In this document: positions 52,369 through 60,956 of the stretch, one piece after another
How positions within the stretch are numbered: the first letter of the stretch is position 1
Layout: each line of letters opens with the position of its first letter
Assembly: GCF_001422045.1 (NCBI RefSeq)
Contig: NZ_LMLW01000008.1
Location: 624,501 to 688,500 of the forward strand
Length of the DNA stretch: 64,000 bases
DNA from: Sphingomonas sp. Leaf242
GTDB taxonomy: Bacteria; Pseudomonadota; Alphaproteobacteria; Sphingomonadales; Sphingomonadaceae
Direction: 5' to 3'
Program-made: the position numbers and the translations under genes
Notes under the pieces: model-generated
The model's input: only the letters and a program-made list of their open reading frames with translations
What the model was told of the DNA's origin: nothing
Databases searched by the model: none

Positions 52369-52860
52369 TTACTCGGCGCTGACGGTTTCCGATTTGCGCT
52401 TGCGCGGGGCGGCGGGCGCGGCTTCGGGCTTGCGGGCGCCGGGCTTGCGACCGAGACCGATCTTCTTCGCCATCGCGCGACGGCTCTCCGAATAATTCTC
52501 GGCGACCATCGGATAATCGGGCTTCAGGCCGTAGCGCTCGCGATATTCGGCGGGCGTCATGCCGTGGGTGGCAAGATGGCGACGCAGCGTCTTGTAAGAC
52601 TTGCCGTCGATCATCGAGATGATGTGATCCTTCGACGCGAGCGATTTGCGCGCGGTTACTGCCGGCGTGTATTCGGTCGCGGTTTCGACCGGAGTCGTAT
52701 CGGTCGTACCACCAAGCAGCGTAGAGACGGTCTCGTGCATCTTTCCCAGAAAAGCCGGAACGTCTTCGGCCGAGCTGCGCGTGTTCGGGTTGCCCAGCCA
52801 CGCGATCGTCAGTTCGGTCGCGAGCTCTACAGCATTCAGGTCGGTGGTATCTTCGGCCAT
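52369..52860 (-). CDS. MucR/Ros-family regulator lacking zinc-finger cysteine
   Basis: A 163-residue protein with the MucR/Ros DNA-binding region, including SYKTLRRHLATHGMTPAEYRERYGL and DYPMVAENYSESRR. In typical MucR a zinc is held by Cys, Cys/Asp, His, His; here the first position is Ser82 and D85, H95 and H99 remain, so zinc binding is doubtful. The ATG at 52860 has GGAG upstream and is preferred over 52872. MucR homologues repress motility and polysaccharide genes in rhizobia and bind AT-rich DNA. A C-terminal Lys/Arg/Ala tail may add DNA contacts. Confidence 0.88.
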   Translation of the reverse strand: MAEDTTDLNAVELATELTIAWLGNPNTRSSAEDVPAFLGKMHETVSTLLGGTTDTTPVETATEYTPAVTARKSLASKDHIISMIDGKSYKTLRRHLATHGMTPAEYRERYGLKPDYPMVAENYSESRRAMAKKIGLGRKPGARKPEAAPAAPRKRKSETVSAE

Positions 52861-53211
52861 GCTACACTCCATTGTCTATTGCCCCCGTAACGAGCTTCGA
52901 CAACGTATTCAACCACATGGGACGTAATTGGGCCGTTTAATCTAAGATAGTCTAAATGGGAAGTCGTCGCACGGCGAGATAAGTCCATTTTGATTGCTTT
53001 AGATCAGCCTGGCGTTGCGCCGCTTGGCCTATCGTAGCGCTTGAGGGCATGATGTTTAGCCCGATGCACTTCCGTTTCCGGCAATATTGGCGCGATCTGG
53101 AGGCGCCCGAGCGACGGCCGGTCGGACCGTTCATGTCCGCCAGAGCGCGCATCCAGGGCGCGCCGGTGGGGTGATCGCGCGCACCGCGTTCAGGTCAGCG
53201 TGTCTCGGTGG
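52861..53211. other. AT-richer intergenic region upstream of the MucR-like gene
   Basis: About 350 bp without a credible gene. The part 52925-53010 is markedly A/T-richer than its surroundings (TTTAATCTAAGATAGTCTAA and following), as expected for a MucR-type autoregulated promoter, since these proteins favour AT-rich sites. A 66-residue minus-strand frame at 52952-53152 shows no family features and is not called. Confidence 0.5.
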
Positions 53212-53907
53212 TCAATCCTGGCGGGCGGGCGGCGCGAACGCGAGCACCTCGCGCGTGTAGGTTTCGACCACTTCGCTGATCGGCGTTCCCGCGGCGGTAA
53301 CCAGTAGCGCGCGGTTCTCGATGACATGCGGGGGAATGTCCAACGCCGGCGCCTCGCGCGGGATCGGCACACCGGCATCCCAGCCGGTCGGCAGCGGCGA
53401 CCACAACAGCCGCGCCGACACCGTCTGGCGACGGAAATGGAGCGGTTGCACCACCCGACCGAACGGCGTGTCGCTGCCGTCGAGCGCGGCATTCATCTGC
53501 GGGGTCAGTCGCGACGGGACGTACCAGTTGTCCGCTTCCGACAGGACATGCGCCCCACACCGCAGCCGCACCCGCCGATAGCGGATCGGCTCGTCGTCGC
53601 TGACGCCCAGGCGGCGGCGTTGCTCTGCGGTCGGCGTCTTCGTGATCGTCGGGTCGCGGTCGGCGACGATCTTGCTGCCCGGTGCGGCGAGGTGGTGGTC
53701 GGCACACCAGTCGTCAAGCACCAGCGTCGCACTGTCGCGCGTGAGCAGCAGGATCTCAAGCGACTGGAGCGCAGCGAGGCTTTCTGCCCGGCCGATGATG
53801 TCGCCCGGCCAGACGTGCGAGCGTGGTTGTCCTGACGAACTCCCGCCTGTCGAAACAACCGACGCGAGCGTCGGGGCAAATACTGGGGCGAATACGGGGG
53901 CGATCAT
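53212..53907 (-). CDS. UbiC-like (chorismate pyruvate-lyase-related) protein
   Basis: A protein of about 231 residues. The central part (LGVSDDEPIRYRRVRLRCGA, then ADNWYVPSRLTPQMNAAL and FGRVVQPLHFRRQTV) resembles the UbiC/UTRA beta-fold used by chorismate lyase. UbiC forms 4-hydroxybenzoate and pyruvate from chorismate, but I cannot confirm the catalytic Arg and Glu positions. The first residues contain a short FAPVFAP tandem. It follows an MFS transporter gene by 51 bp on the same strand, which might export or import the aromatic product. Confidence 0.5.
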   Translation of the reverse strand: MIAPVFAPVFAPTLASVVSTGGSSSGQPRSHVWPGDIIGRAESLAALQSLEILLLTRDSATLVLDDWCADHHLAAPGSKIVADRDPTITKTPTAEQRRRLGVSDDEPIRYRRVRLRCGAHVLSEADNWYVPSRLTPQMNAALDGSDTPFGRVVQPLHFRRQTVSARLLWSPLPTGWDAGVPIPREAPALDIPPHVIENRALLVTAAGTPISEVVETYTREVLAFAPPARQD

Positions 53908-53958
53908 GCAATCCTCCACAAAATACGATGCGCCGGCGAAAGGCGAGCCGAGACGTTT

Positions 53959-55338
53959 TCAGGCGGCAATGTCTTCCAGGGCGCGATTGGCCGTGGCGGG
54001 TCCGAACACGCCGATCGCCCCGATCACGACGATGTACGCGGCGGCGATGAAGCCGAACACACCCGCGACGCCGCCCTGTCGCAGGACGAAGGCGATCAGG
54101 AACGCGTTGAGCATCGCCGAGATCCGGCTGAACGCATAGACGAAGCCGATCGCCTTGGCGCGGATCCGCGTCGGAAAGATCTCGGCCTGGTAGGCGTGAT
54201 ACGCGAACGAGATCGTGTTGCCGGCCACAGTCAGCACGATACCGAGCAGGATCAGCAGCGCCGGGCTGGCGGAGGCGGCGAACAGCCCGCCCGCCGAGAC
54301 GACCGTCGCCGCGCCGGCAACGATGATCCACTTGCGTTCGAACCGATCGCCGATCGCGAGGCCGAGCATCGGCCCGACCGGGGCGGCGAGCGCGATGATC
54401 GCGGTATACGCCATGCTCTTGGTGACCGGGATGCCGTGCTCGATCAGCAAGGTCGGAACCCAGTTGGTGAACCCGAAATAGCCGATCGTCTGGAAGACGT
54501 TGAAGACGATCATCATGATCGTCCGGCGGCGATAGGGCGCACGAAACATCTCGCCGAACCGTCCGTCCCGCACCACCGGGCGCTCGGCGGAGGGCGGAGG
54601 CAGCGATGTGCCGCTCTCCTGTTCGATGCGCCGTTCGAGCGCGGCGACGATCGCCTCGGCTTCGACCAGCCGCCCTTGCTGTACCAGCCAGCGCGGGCTC
54701 TCGGGCAGGCGCCGGCGGATATACCACACCGCGACCGCGCTGCTCGCGCCGATCAGCACGACCCAGCGCCAGCCCTCCAGTCCGAACGGCGCCAGCGGGA
54801 CCAGTATCCAGGACAGCAGCGCGACGACCGGGACCGCGACGAAGCCGATCGTCTGGCTGAGCGCGATCGCCCGGCCTCGGACATGCCCGGGAACGAGCTC
54901 GCAGATGAAGGTGTCGATCGTGATCATCTCAACGCCGAGCCCGATCCCTGCGCAGAACCGCAGCGCGTTGATCGCCATCGCGCTCGACTGGAACGCCATC
55001 GCCACCGATGCGGCCGAATAGCCCAGCAACGCCCAGGTGAAGACCGCACGTCGCCCGAAGCGATCGTTGAACGCGCCCGCGATCATCGTACCGACCGTCA
55101 GTCCGGCGAACAGCGCCGCGATGAACGACGCGATGCCCTGGGTGCCGAAAAGACCCGCGGTCGTCGTAGTGAAGAGGCCGCTGCTCACCAGGCCGGGTGC
55201 GATATAGCCCGACAGCAGCATGTCGTAGAGTTCGAAGAAGAACGCCAGGCCGAGCAGCGCGACGATCGTCCATACCGTCCGCGTGGCCGGCAGCCGGTCG
55301 AGCCGGGCGGACACATCACCGCTGGTCGCGATGGTCAT
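53959..55338 (-). CDS. MFS transporter, sugar-porter/NiaP-like
   Basis: A 459-residue, 12-helix transporter. Motif A is present as NDRFGRRAVF in loop 2-3 and as GDRFERKWI in loop 8-9, and PESPRWL follows helix 6 as in sugar porter and SV2/NiaP families. The ATG at 55338 is preferred over 55359. Its downstream neighbour is a UbiC-like gene, making transport of an aromatic or nicotinate-like acid plausible but unproven. Confidence 0.85.
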   Translation of the reverse strand: MTIATSGDVSARLDRLPATRTVWTIVALLGLAFFFELYDMLLSGYIAPGLVSSGLFTTTTAGLFGTQGIASFIAALFAGLTVGTMIAGAFNDRFGRRAVFTWALLGYSAASVAMAFQSSAMAINALRFCAGIGLGVEMITIDTFICELVPGHVRGRAIALSQTIGFVAVPVVALLSWILVPLAPFGLEGWRWVVLIGASSAVAVWYIRRRLPESPRWLVQQGRLVEAEAIVAALERRIEQESGTSLPPPSAERPVVRDGRFGEMFRAPYRRRTIMMIVFNVFQTIGYFGFTNWVPTLLIEHGIPVTKSMAYTAIIALAAPVGPMLGLAIGDRFERKWIIVAGAATVVSAGGLFAASASPALLILLGIVLTVAGNTISFAYHAYQAEIFPTRIRAKAIGFVYAFSRISAMLNAFLIAFVLRQGGVAGVFGFIAAAYIVVIGAIGVFGPATANRALEDIAA

Positions 55339-55817
55339 TGTTCGTAAGGGTGGCAGCACATCGCTCTCCGATCGCGAACGCGTGAAACGCTCGAACCGTG
55401 CCGGATACCGACCTCACATGTCGATAGAATGACGACGCGCAAACGCCACGACTGGCCGCGAATACAGGGCGCCGCGCCGGCTCCGGTCTGGAGTAGGTGT
55501 TTGGGGCCGCGCTCGATGGGCGAATCCGAACTGCCCCGATCGGTGCCCAGGCGGTTCATGCTGTCGAAGTATCGACCGGGTGCCTGGTCGTGGCGCGGCG
55601 GCCGTCGATATCGCAGTACCGACCGGCGGATCCCACGCCAGCAAAAGGCGTCTGGAGGATCGCGGGAAACTCGGCATTTCCCTGGGTTCCTCCAATGGTA
55701 CCCTACAAAGGCCTATGGCTAGGTAATCAGGCCGTTGGAGAAATCATCCGCTGACGGGACGGTTTCGATACCGCGATTCGTGACCCTCACGTCGCTCGTG
55801 CGCGGGCATGCCCGGTT
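55339..55817. other. gene-poor gap between MFS transporter and toxin module
   Basis: About 480 bp where I see no convincing gene. Short plus-strand frames (for example 55429-55722) encode Arg- and Pro-rich shadow sequence. The end near 55690-55760 looks compositionally unlike the rest. No repeat of the tRNA-Leu 3' end was found here, so it is not a recognised attachment site. Confidence 0.5.
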
Positions 55818-56129
55818 TCAATCTCTCGCGTCGCGCAACGCCTCCAACTCGGCCAGTCTCACCGGATCGTCGGCGGCAAGCGCTTCTTCGAGATAGAAGC
55901 TATGCGCGATATTGCGCACCACCTCCTGCGCTTCACCACTATATTCGGCAGCGATGACCGCGAAGGCGTCGACCAGTTCGCGAAGAAACCCTTTTTCCAA
56001 AGCTTCAAGCTGGGCACCCAGAACTTCCATCATCTCGACAGAGACATCGGGATCCAGCAGGTCTTCGCCTGTCAAATCGGCAAAAACTACAAAGCGAGCG
56101 ATGATGCGGGCGACCGGTATGGCGATCAT
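55818..56129 (-). CDS. putative immunity protein
   Basis: A 103-residue acidic protein, helical by composition, with no family I recognise. It begins at an ATG that overlaps the stop of the toxin gene (ATGA), which is typical for immunity genes of polymorphic toxins. Frames extending further upstream run inside the toxin gene and are not credible. The role as inhibitor of the neighbouring nuclease-like toxin is an inference from arrangement, charge and size. Confidence 0.6.
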   Translation of the reverse strand: MIAIPVARIIARFVVFADLTGEDLLDPDVSVEMMEVLGAQLEALEKGFLRELVDAFAVIAAEYSGEAQEVVRNIAHSFYLEEALAADDPVRLAELEALRDARD

Positions 56130-57214
56130 GGCTTGACCACCCTGACTTTGATGTTGGTGACCTTCATCTTCTTCAGCAGCTTTACTGCTTTGGCTTTCTG
56201 GACAGGGGTAGGAACCTCCCATGTTCCAATGAGCCGATGCTGCGCCAACACCTGCGATTGTCGTAATAGCTGGGCTCGTGCATGCGGCGCATCCCTTACG
56301 CCCCACTTTCGATCGATAACGTATTCGCCTTGTATGCCATCGAACTTGACCGGTCGCTTCGAGCCGTCCGGCATTGTTCGCATTAGCGTCGGCGCCTGCC
56401 CAGGGCGCGCGCCAGTCGCCGAATCATTATACGCTGTCCAAGGTTCGTCGGGTTTGAGAGTTTCCTTCACCCAGCCGATCTGCGGCGGATCATAAGTTGT
56501 GCGTGGCCTCGCAATACGTAGGCTACGCAGCGCCGAAACCTTGGAGAGCGCCGCCCCAGGCGCGACCGCCAGCGCTATGTTCCCGGCGACCGATCCCGTT
56601 GCTCGACCGATATCCCGCGCCGAGGCATTGGCGACCGCGTCTGCCGCACGCGAAATCTGTACGCGAGCTGGCGTATCCTCGGCAGCGATCGCCGTATCGA
56701 TCATCCCCGCTATCCCGCGGCCGGCGTCCCGAACGGTGGTGACCGGATTTGTCGTCAGCGCAGCACGGACCCCCGCCGCCGTTTCTTCCCCGACGTCGTA
56801 CAGTCCCTGGCCGACGCCACCGACGAATTCGGCGACGGGGTTCGGCTGATCATCGGGCCGCAGTCCCGGAATGCGCGTGGATTGCGCCTTGGCCGACCTG
56901 CGCTCTACCGACTTTCGGTCGTCGCCCGCGAACGGTGGGGCACGCGGCACTTCCGCTTTCGGCGGTGTCGAGGTCCGCGACGTATCACGATTCCCGACGC
57001 TTGGAGCGCGATCGTTCCTGGCGCTAGTGGTATGGGCCTCGCTCGATCCCTCACGGCGTCCCGCGCCTGCAAAGGTAAACCGGCCGTCCGCCGGATCATG
57101 CCATGGATTGAATTTGAGTTCGAGACCGTCAGGACCCAGCGCCGATGGCACCTTACCCGTTCGCAGCCACCGTGAAAACGCGTTCCGCTCGCCGCTGCCC
57201 GATGTCTGGACCAT
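56126..57214 (-). CDS. polymorphic toxin-like protein with PD-(D/E)xK-type C-terminus
   Basis: A 362-residue protein of three parts. The N-terminal part has FNPWHDPADGRFTFAGAG; a middle Gly/Ala-rich segment (about 123-225) with VGGVGQGLYDVGEETAAGVR and GRATGSVAGNIALAVAPGAAL resembles pretoxin linkers. The C-terminal 75 residues have D292, E297, D301 and K303 in KFDGIQGEYVIDRKWG, the pattern of restriction-endonuclease-fold toxins, then an RQSQ-type helix. No signal peptide is seen, so it may need a secretion system. It lies 117 bp downstream of tRNA-Leu and is coupled to a small acidic gene. GC looks lower than in neighbouring genes. Confidence 0.65.
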   Translation of the reverse strand: MVQTSGSGERNAFSRWLRTGKVPSALGPDGLELKFNPWHDPADGRFTFAGAGRREGSSEAHTTSARNDRAPSVGNRDTSRTSTPPKAEVPRAPPFAGDDRKSVERRSAKAQSTRIPGLRPDDQPNPVAEFVGGVGQGLYDVGEETAAGVRAALTTNPVTTVRDAGRGIAGMIDTAIAAEDTPARVQISRAADAVANASARDIGRATGSVAGNIALAVAPGAALSKVSALRSLRIARPRTTYDPPQIGWVKETLKPDEPWTAYNDSATGARPGQAPTLMRTMPDGSKRPVKFDGIQGEYVIDRKWGVRDAPHARAQLLRQSQVLAQHRLIGTWEVPTPVQKAKAVKLLKKMKVTNIKVRVVKP

Positions 57215-57331
57215 GCCATCCCCCGCTTGTCATTGCGGTGAGAACATCTGAGCAACATTATCCTACAAGTCAAGCGCGTCGCGAGCGGATGTTGAGATCC
57301 GCCTCGCCCGAACGCGCTTCCTGTGTAGTGT

Positions 57332-57418
57332 GGTGCCCGGAAGAGGACTCGAACCTCCACGACCTTGCGATCGCCAGCACCTGAAGCTGGTGCGTCTACC
57401 AATTCCGCCATCCGGGCA
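57332..57418 (-). tRNA. tRNA-Leu (anticodon CAG)
   Basis: An 87-nt cloverleaf including an encoded CCA. The acceptor stem GCCCGGA pairs with TCCGGGC, the anticodon loop TTCAGGT gives CAG, the long variable arm is of leucine class, and the T-loop is GGTTCGAGTCC. It lies directly upstream of the toxin-like gene on the same strand and is a possible insertion site for it. Confidence 0.95.
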
Positions 57419-57529
57419 CGGGGTAGGAGGGCGCCTCTAGTGGAGGGTCGCAATGCTTGTCAACACGCCTCTTGCTGGGGCAAGGGGTTATTCGTGATTG
57501 GCAGGCAAAACAAAGTGGACGGACGCGCG

Positions 57530-58483
57530 ATGAACGACAAACTGGTGACGTTGATCGGGGGCGGCGGTTTCGTCGGCCGCTATGTCGCACAGGCGCTGCT
57601 GGCGACGGGCGCACGCGTCCGCATCGCACAGCGCGATCCGCGGCAGGCGTTCTTCCTGAAACCGCTCGGCGGGCTCGGCCAGACGCAGTTCGTCGGTGCC
57701 GACGTCACCAAGCCCGAGACGATCGCGCATGCGGTTCACGGCTCGGACGTGGTGGTGAACCTGGTCGGCGTGCTCGCGGGCGATTTCCAGCGCGTCCAGG
57801 CTCTCGGCGCACAGACGGTGGCACAGGCTGCGGCGAAGGCCGGCGTGGGCGCGCTCGTGCACGTCTCGGCGATCGGCGCGGATCCGGAGTCCGCGTCGGC
57901 GTACGGCAAGTCGAAGGGGCAGGGCGAGGCCGCCGTGCTCGAGGCGTTCCCGACCGCGACGATCCTGCGACCGTCGATCGTGTTCGGCCAGGAAGACCAG
58001 TTCGTGAACCGCTTCGCCGGGATGATCGCGAAGGCGCCGGTCGTTCCCGTGCTACGCGCCGGGGCGAAGTTCCAGCCGGTGTTCGTCGGCAACGTGGCCG
58101 ACGCGGTGGTGGCAGCGGCGTCCGATCCCGAGACGTTCGGCGGCCAGACGCTGGAACTCGGCGGCCCCGACATCATCACGATGGGCAATTTGATCCGCTG
58201 GATCGCCAAGACGATCGGCCGCAATCCCTCGATCGTCGAGCTACCGGACTTTGCCGGCGCGCTGATCGCCAAGGGCGGCTTCCTGCCGGGTGCGCCGATC
58301 ACCAAGGACCAGTGGACGATGCTGCAGAGCGACAATATCGTCACCGGCACCGATGGCCTCGCCGCGTTCGGGATCGAGGCGACGCCACTGTCGACGGTCG
58401 CGCCGGGCTGGCTGGTGCGCTTTCGCAAGGCTGGACGGTTCGGTCGCCGCGCCGAAACGCGTGCGGAAGTTCACGCAGACTAA
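57530..58483 (+). CDS. NDUFA9-like NAD(P)-binding protein
   Basis: A 317-residue short-chain dehydrogenase/epimerase-type protein of the complex I NDUFA9/YbjT group. The Rossmann start is VTLIGGGGFVGRYVAQALLATG, and an SAIGADPESASAYGKSKGQGE segment provides the Tyr/Lys region. It has no obvious membrane helix. In alphaproteobacteria such genes accompany respiratory or quinone-related functions. The start ATG at 57530 is after the tRNA; longer frames would cross it. Confidence 0.85.
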   Translation: MNDKLVTLIGGGGFVGRYVAQALLATGARVRIAQRDPRQAFFLKPLGGLGQTQFVGADVTKPETIAHAVHGSDVVVNLVGVLAGDFQRVQALGAQTVAQAAAKAGVGALVHVSAIGADPESASAYGKSKGQGEAAVLEAFPTATILRPSIVFGQEDQFVNRFAGMIAKAPVVPVLRAGAKFQPVFVGNVADAVVAAASDPETFGGQTLELGGPDIITMGNLIRWIAKTIGRNPSIVELPDFAGALIAKGGFLPGAPITKDQWTMLQSDNIVTGTDGLAAFGIEATPLSTVAPGWLVRFRKAGRFGRRAETRAEVHAD

Positions 58484-58552
58484 TGCTGCACGTGCTAAGC
58501 GTGCCCTGAAACCCGCGCCTCTTTCTGAAACCCGCGACGCCGGAGCGCCTGC

Positions 58553-59362
58553 TTGACCGAACTTCTCACCGTCATCCTGCTCGGCATCGTCGAGGGGATC
58601 ACCGAATTCCTGCCCGTCTCGTCGACCGGACACCTGATCCTCGCGACGCGGTTGCTCGGCTATGATGCGGGGCGCTGGGAGGTGTTCAACGTTGTCATCC
58701 AGCTCGGCGCGATCCTCGCGATCGTCGTGCTGTACTGGCGGACGTTCTGGGCGGTCGGCATGGGGCTGATCCGCCGCGAGCCGAAATCATGGCTGTTCCT
58801 GCGCAACCTGGTGGTCGCGTTCATCCCGGCGGCGGTGATCGGCCTCGCGCTGCATAAGTATATCGAGGCGCTGCTCGGGAATGCAGAGGTCGTTGCGATC
58901 GCCCTCATCGTCGGCGGCTTCGCGATCCTCGCGGTGGAGCGGTTCGCACCGCGCAGCGACATCAGCGGCGTCGCGGATATCCCTCTGAAGACGGTGATCG
59001 GCATCGGCTTTCTCCAGTGCTTGGCGATGATCCCGGGCGTCAGCCGGTCGGGCGCGACCATCCTCGGCGCGCTGGCATTGGGCGTCGAGCGGCGCACCGC
59101 CGCGGAGTTCAGCTTCTTCCTCGCGATCCCGACGATGCTAGGCGCGAGTGCGCTCGAACTGTTGAAGAATCGTGACGCGATCGCGAGCGGCGGGGGCGTC
59201 GGGCTGGGCGCGATCGCGATCGGCGCGGCGGTGTCGTTCGTCGTCGCGTTGCTGGTGGTGAAGTGGTTCGTCGGGATCGTTACCAAGCACGGGTTCGTGC
59301 CGTTCGCATTGTACCGCGTCGTCGCCGGGTCGGCCGCGCTGATCTGGCTGCTCAGCAAGTAA
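58553..59362 (+). CDS. uppP: undecaprenyl-diphosphatase UppP
   Basis: Membrane phosphatase that regenerates undecaprenyl phosphate for cell-wall and polysaccharide synthesis. The 269-residue product has about eight helices. The catalytic motif is near the start (GIVEGITEFLPVSSTGHLIL) and the second conserved motif is PGVSRSGATILGAL. It starts with TTG after GGAG, a non-ATG start supported by the motif beginning at residue 11. Confidence 0.96.
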   Translation: MTELLTVILLGIVEGITEFLPVSSTGHLILATRLLGYDAGRWEVFNVVIQLGAILAIVVLYWRTFWAVGMGLIRREPKSWLFLRNLVVAFIPAAVIGLALHKYIEALLGNAEVVAIALIVGGFAILAVERFAPRSDISGVADIPLKTVIGIGFLQCLAMIPGVSRSGATILGALALGVERRTAAEFSFFLAIPTMLGASALELLKNRDAIASGGGVGLGAIAIGAAVSFVVALLVVKWFVGIVTKHGFVPFALYRVVAGSAALIWLLSK

Positions 59363-59473
59363 GACCGAATCGGGCTTAATAAGCTTTCTTGAGAATGGCT
59401 CTCGCGAAACGGAGCTTCAAGTCCGCGTTAATACGGCAGTATTGCTACCTTATATGCCGATTTAGTCGTGACA

Positions 59474-59510
59474 AGCCTCCAATCGCGCAATAACGCGGCT
59501 GTCGGAGGCT
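59474..59510 (+). promoter_or_regulatory. hairpin that includes the gltD ribosome-binding site
   Basis: AGCCTCC pairs with GGAGGCT, and an inner CGCG/CGCG hairpin strengthens it. The right arm is the Shine-Dalgarno sequence of gltD, 4 bp before the ATG. If formed, it would reduce gltD translation; a protein or metabolite could relieve it. Confidence 0.55.
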
Positions 59511-59513
59511 ATC

Positions 59514-60956
59514 ATGGCGAACGATTCGATGCTCAAATTTGTCGGCCGGGAGCAATCCTATCCCGACAAGCGGACCGCCGACGAGCGGGCCGACGATTTC
59601 CGCGAGATCGCGCAGCGCTATGCGGTCGAGCCCGCTGAAGAGCAGGCCGGACGCTGTTCGCAGTGTGGCGTGCCGTATTGTTCGGTCCACTGCCCGCTGC
59701 ACAACCATATCCCTGACTGGCTCCGGCTGACCGCGGAGGGGCGGCTTCGCGAGGCGTACGAGTTGAGCAACGCGACCTCGACCATGCCCGAGATCTGCGG
59801 CCGGATCTGCCCGCAGGACCGGCTGTGCGAAGGCAATTGCGTGATCGAATTCACCGGGCACGGCGCGGTCACGATCGGCTCGGTCGAGAAGTTCATCACC
59901 GATACCGCCTGGGAGAATGGCTGGGTCGAACCGCTGGTCCCCGGCAAATCGCGCGGCCAGTCGGTCGGCGTGATCGGTGCGGGACCGGCAGGGCTCACCG
60001 CGGCGGAATATCTGCGCGGCCACGGCTACGACGTCCACGTCTATGATCGCTACGACCGGGCGGGCGGGTTGCTCACCTATGGCATCCCAGGCTTCAAGCT
60101 CGAAAAGCCGATCGTCATGCGCCGCGTCGAGCGCCTCAAGGCTGCCGGCATCGTCTTCCACGAAGGCTTCGCGGTCGGCGACGATGCGAGCCTCGACGAT
60201 CTCCGCCAGCGCCACGACGCGATCCTGATCGCGACCGGCGTCTACAAGGCGCGTGCGATGGACCTGCCGGGTGGCGGATCGAACGGCGTGGTCGCCGCGC
60301 TCGACTTCCTCGTCGCCTCGAACCGCAAGGGCTTCGGCGACGCGGTCCCGGCGTTCGACGACGGCAGCCTCAACGCCGACGGCAAGGACGTCGTCGTGAT
60401 CGGCGGCGGCGACACCGCGATGGACTGCGTCCGCACCGCGATCCGCCAGGGCGCCAAGTCGGTGAAATGCCTCTACCGCCGCGACCGCGCCAACATGCCC
60501 GGCTCGCAGCGCGAAGTCGCCAACGCCGAGGAAGAAGGCGTCGAGTTCGTCTGGCTCTCCGGCCCGCAGAGCTTCGATGGCGGCGACGTGGTGTCGAGCG
60601 TCAAGGTCCGAAAGATGCGTCTCGGCGCTCCCGATGCAAGCGGCCGCCGTGCGCCCGAACCCGATCCCGCCGGCGACTATTCGGTGAACGCCGATCTCGT
60701 CATCAAGGCGCTTGGCTTCGACGCCGAGGACCTGCCGACGCTGTTCGCAACGCCGGAACTCGGCGTGAGCCGCTGGGGCACCGTGCTGGTCGACGGCAAG
60801 ACGCTGATGACGTCGCTCGACGGCGTGTTCGCGGCCGGCGACATCGTCCGCGGCGCGAGCCTCGTCGTATGGGCGATCCGCGACGGTCGTGATGTCGCGG
60901 CGACGATGCACAAATGGCTGAAGACGAAGGCGGCCAACGCGAAGGTCGCGGCATGA
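59514..60956 (+). CDS. gltD: glutamate synthase small subunit
   Basis: NADPH-dependent flavoprotein subunit that passes electrons to GltB. The 480-residue product has two cysteine clusters for [4Fe-4S] (C48, C51, C56, C60 in GRCSQCGVPYCSVHCP and C95, C99, C105, C109 in ICGRICPQDRLCEGNC). An FAD Rossmann motif GVIGAGPAGLTAAEYL and an NADPH motif VVVIGGGDTAMDC follow. It is divergent from no neighbour and its stop overlaps the DUF2059 gene (ATGA). Confidence 0.97.
   Translation: MANDSMLKFVGREQSYPDKRTADERADDFREIAQRYAVEPAEEQAGRCSQCGVPYCSVHCPLHNHIPDWLRLTAEGRLREAYELSNATSTMPEICGRICPQDRLCEGNCVIEFTGHGAVTIGSVEKFITDTAWENGWVEPLVPGKSRGQSVGVIGAGPAGLTAAEYLRGHGYDVHVYDRYDRAGGLLTYGIPGFKLEKPIVMRRVERLKAAGIVFHEGFAVGDDASLDDLRQRHDAILIATGVYKARAMDLPGGGSNGVVAALDFLVASNRKGFGDAVPAFDDGSLNADGKDVVVIGGGDTAMDCVRTAIRQGAKSVKCLYRRDRANMPGSQREVANAEEEGVEFVWLSGPQSFDGGDVVSSVKVRKMRLGAPDASGRRAPEPDPAGDYSVNADLVIKALGFDAEDLPTLFATPELGVSRWGTVLVDGKTLMTSLDGVFAAGDIVRGASLVVWAIRDGRDVAATMHKWLKTKAANAKVAA

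Noticed and set aside
52952..53152. 66-residue minus-strand frame
   Set aside because: Composition is Arg/Gln-rich and family features are lacking; the region looks like a promoter.
55429..55754. plus-strand frames of 85-97 residues
   Set aside because: Arg/Pro-rich, no recognisable motif and no good ribosome-binding site.
55690..55760. possible attachment site partner of tRNA-Leu
   Set aside because: No match to the tRNA 3' end was found and no integrase is encoded nearby.
57365..57529. upstream extension of the NDUFA9-like gene
   Set aside because: It would start inside the tRNA-Leu gene; the ATG at 57530 directly precedes the Rossmann motif.
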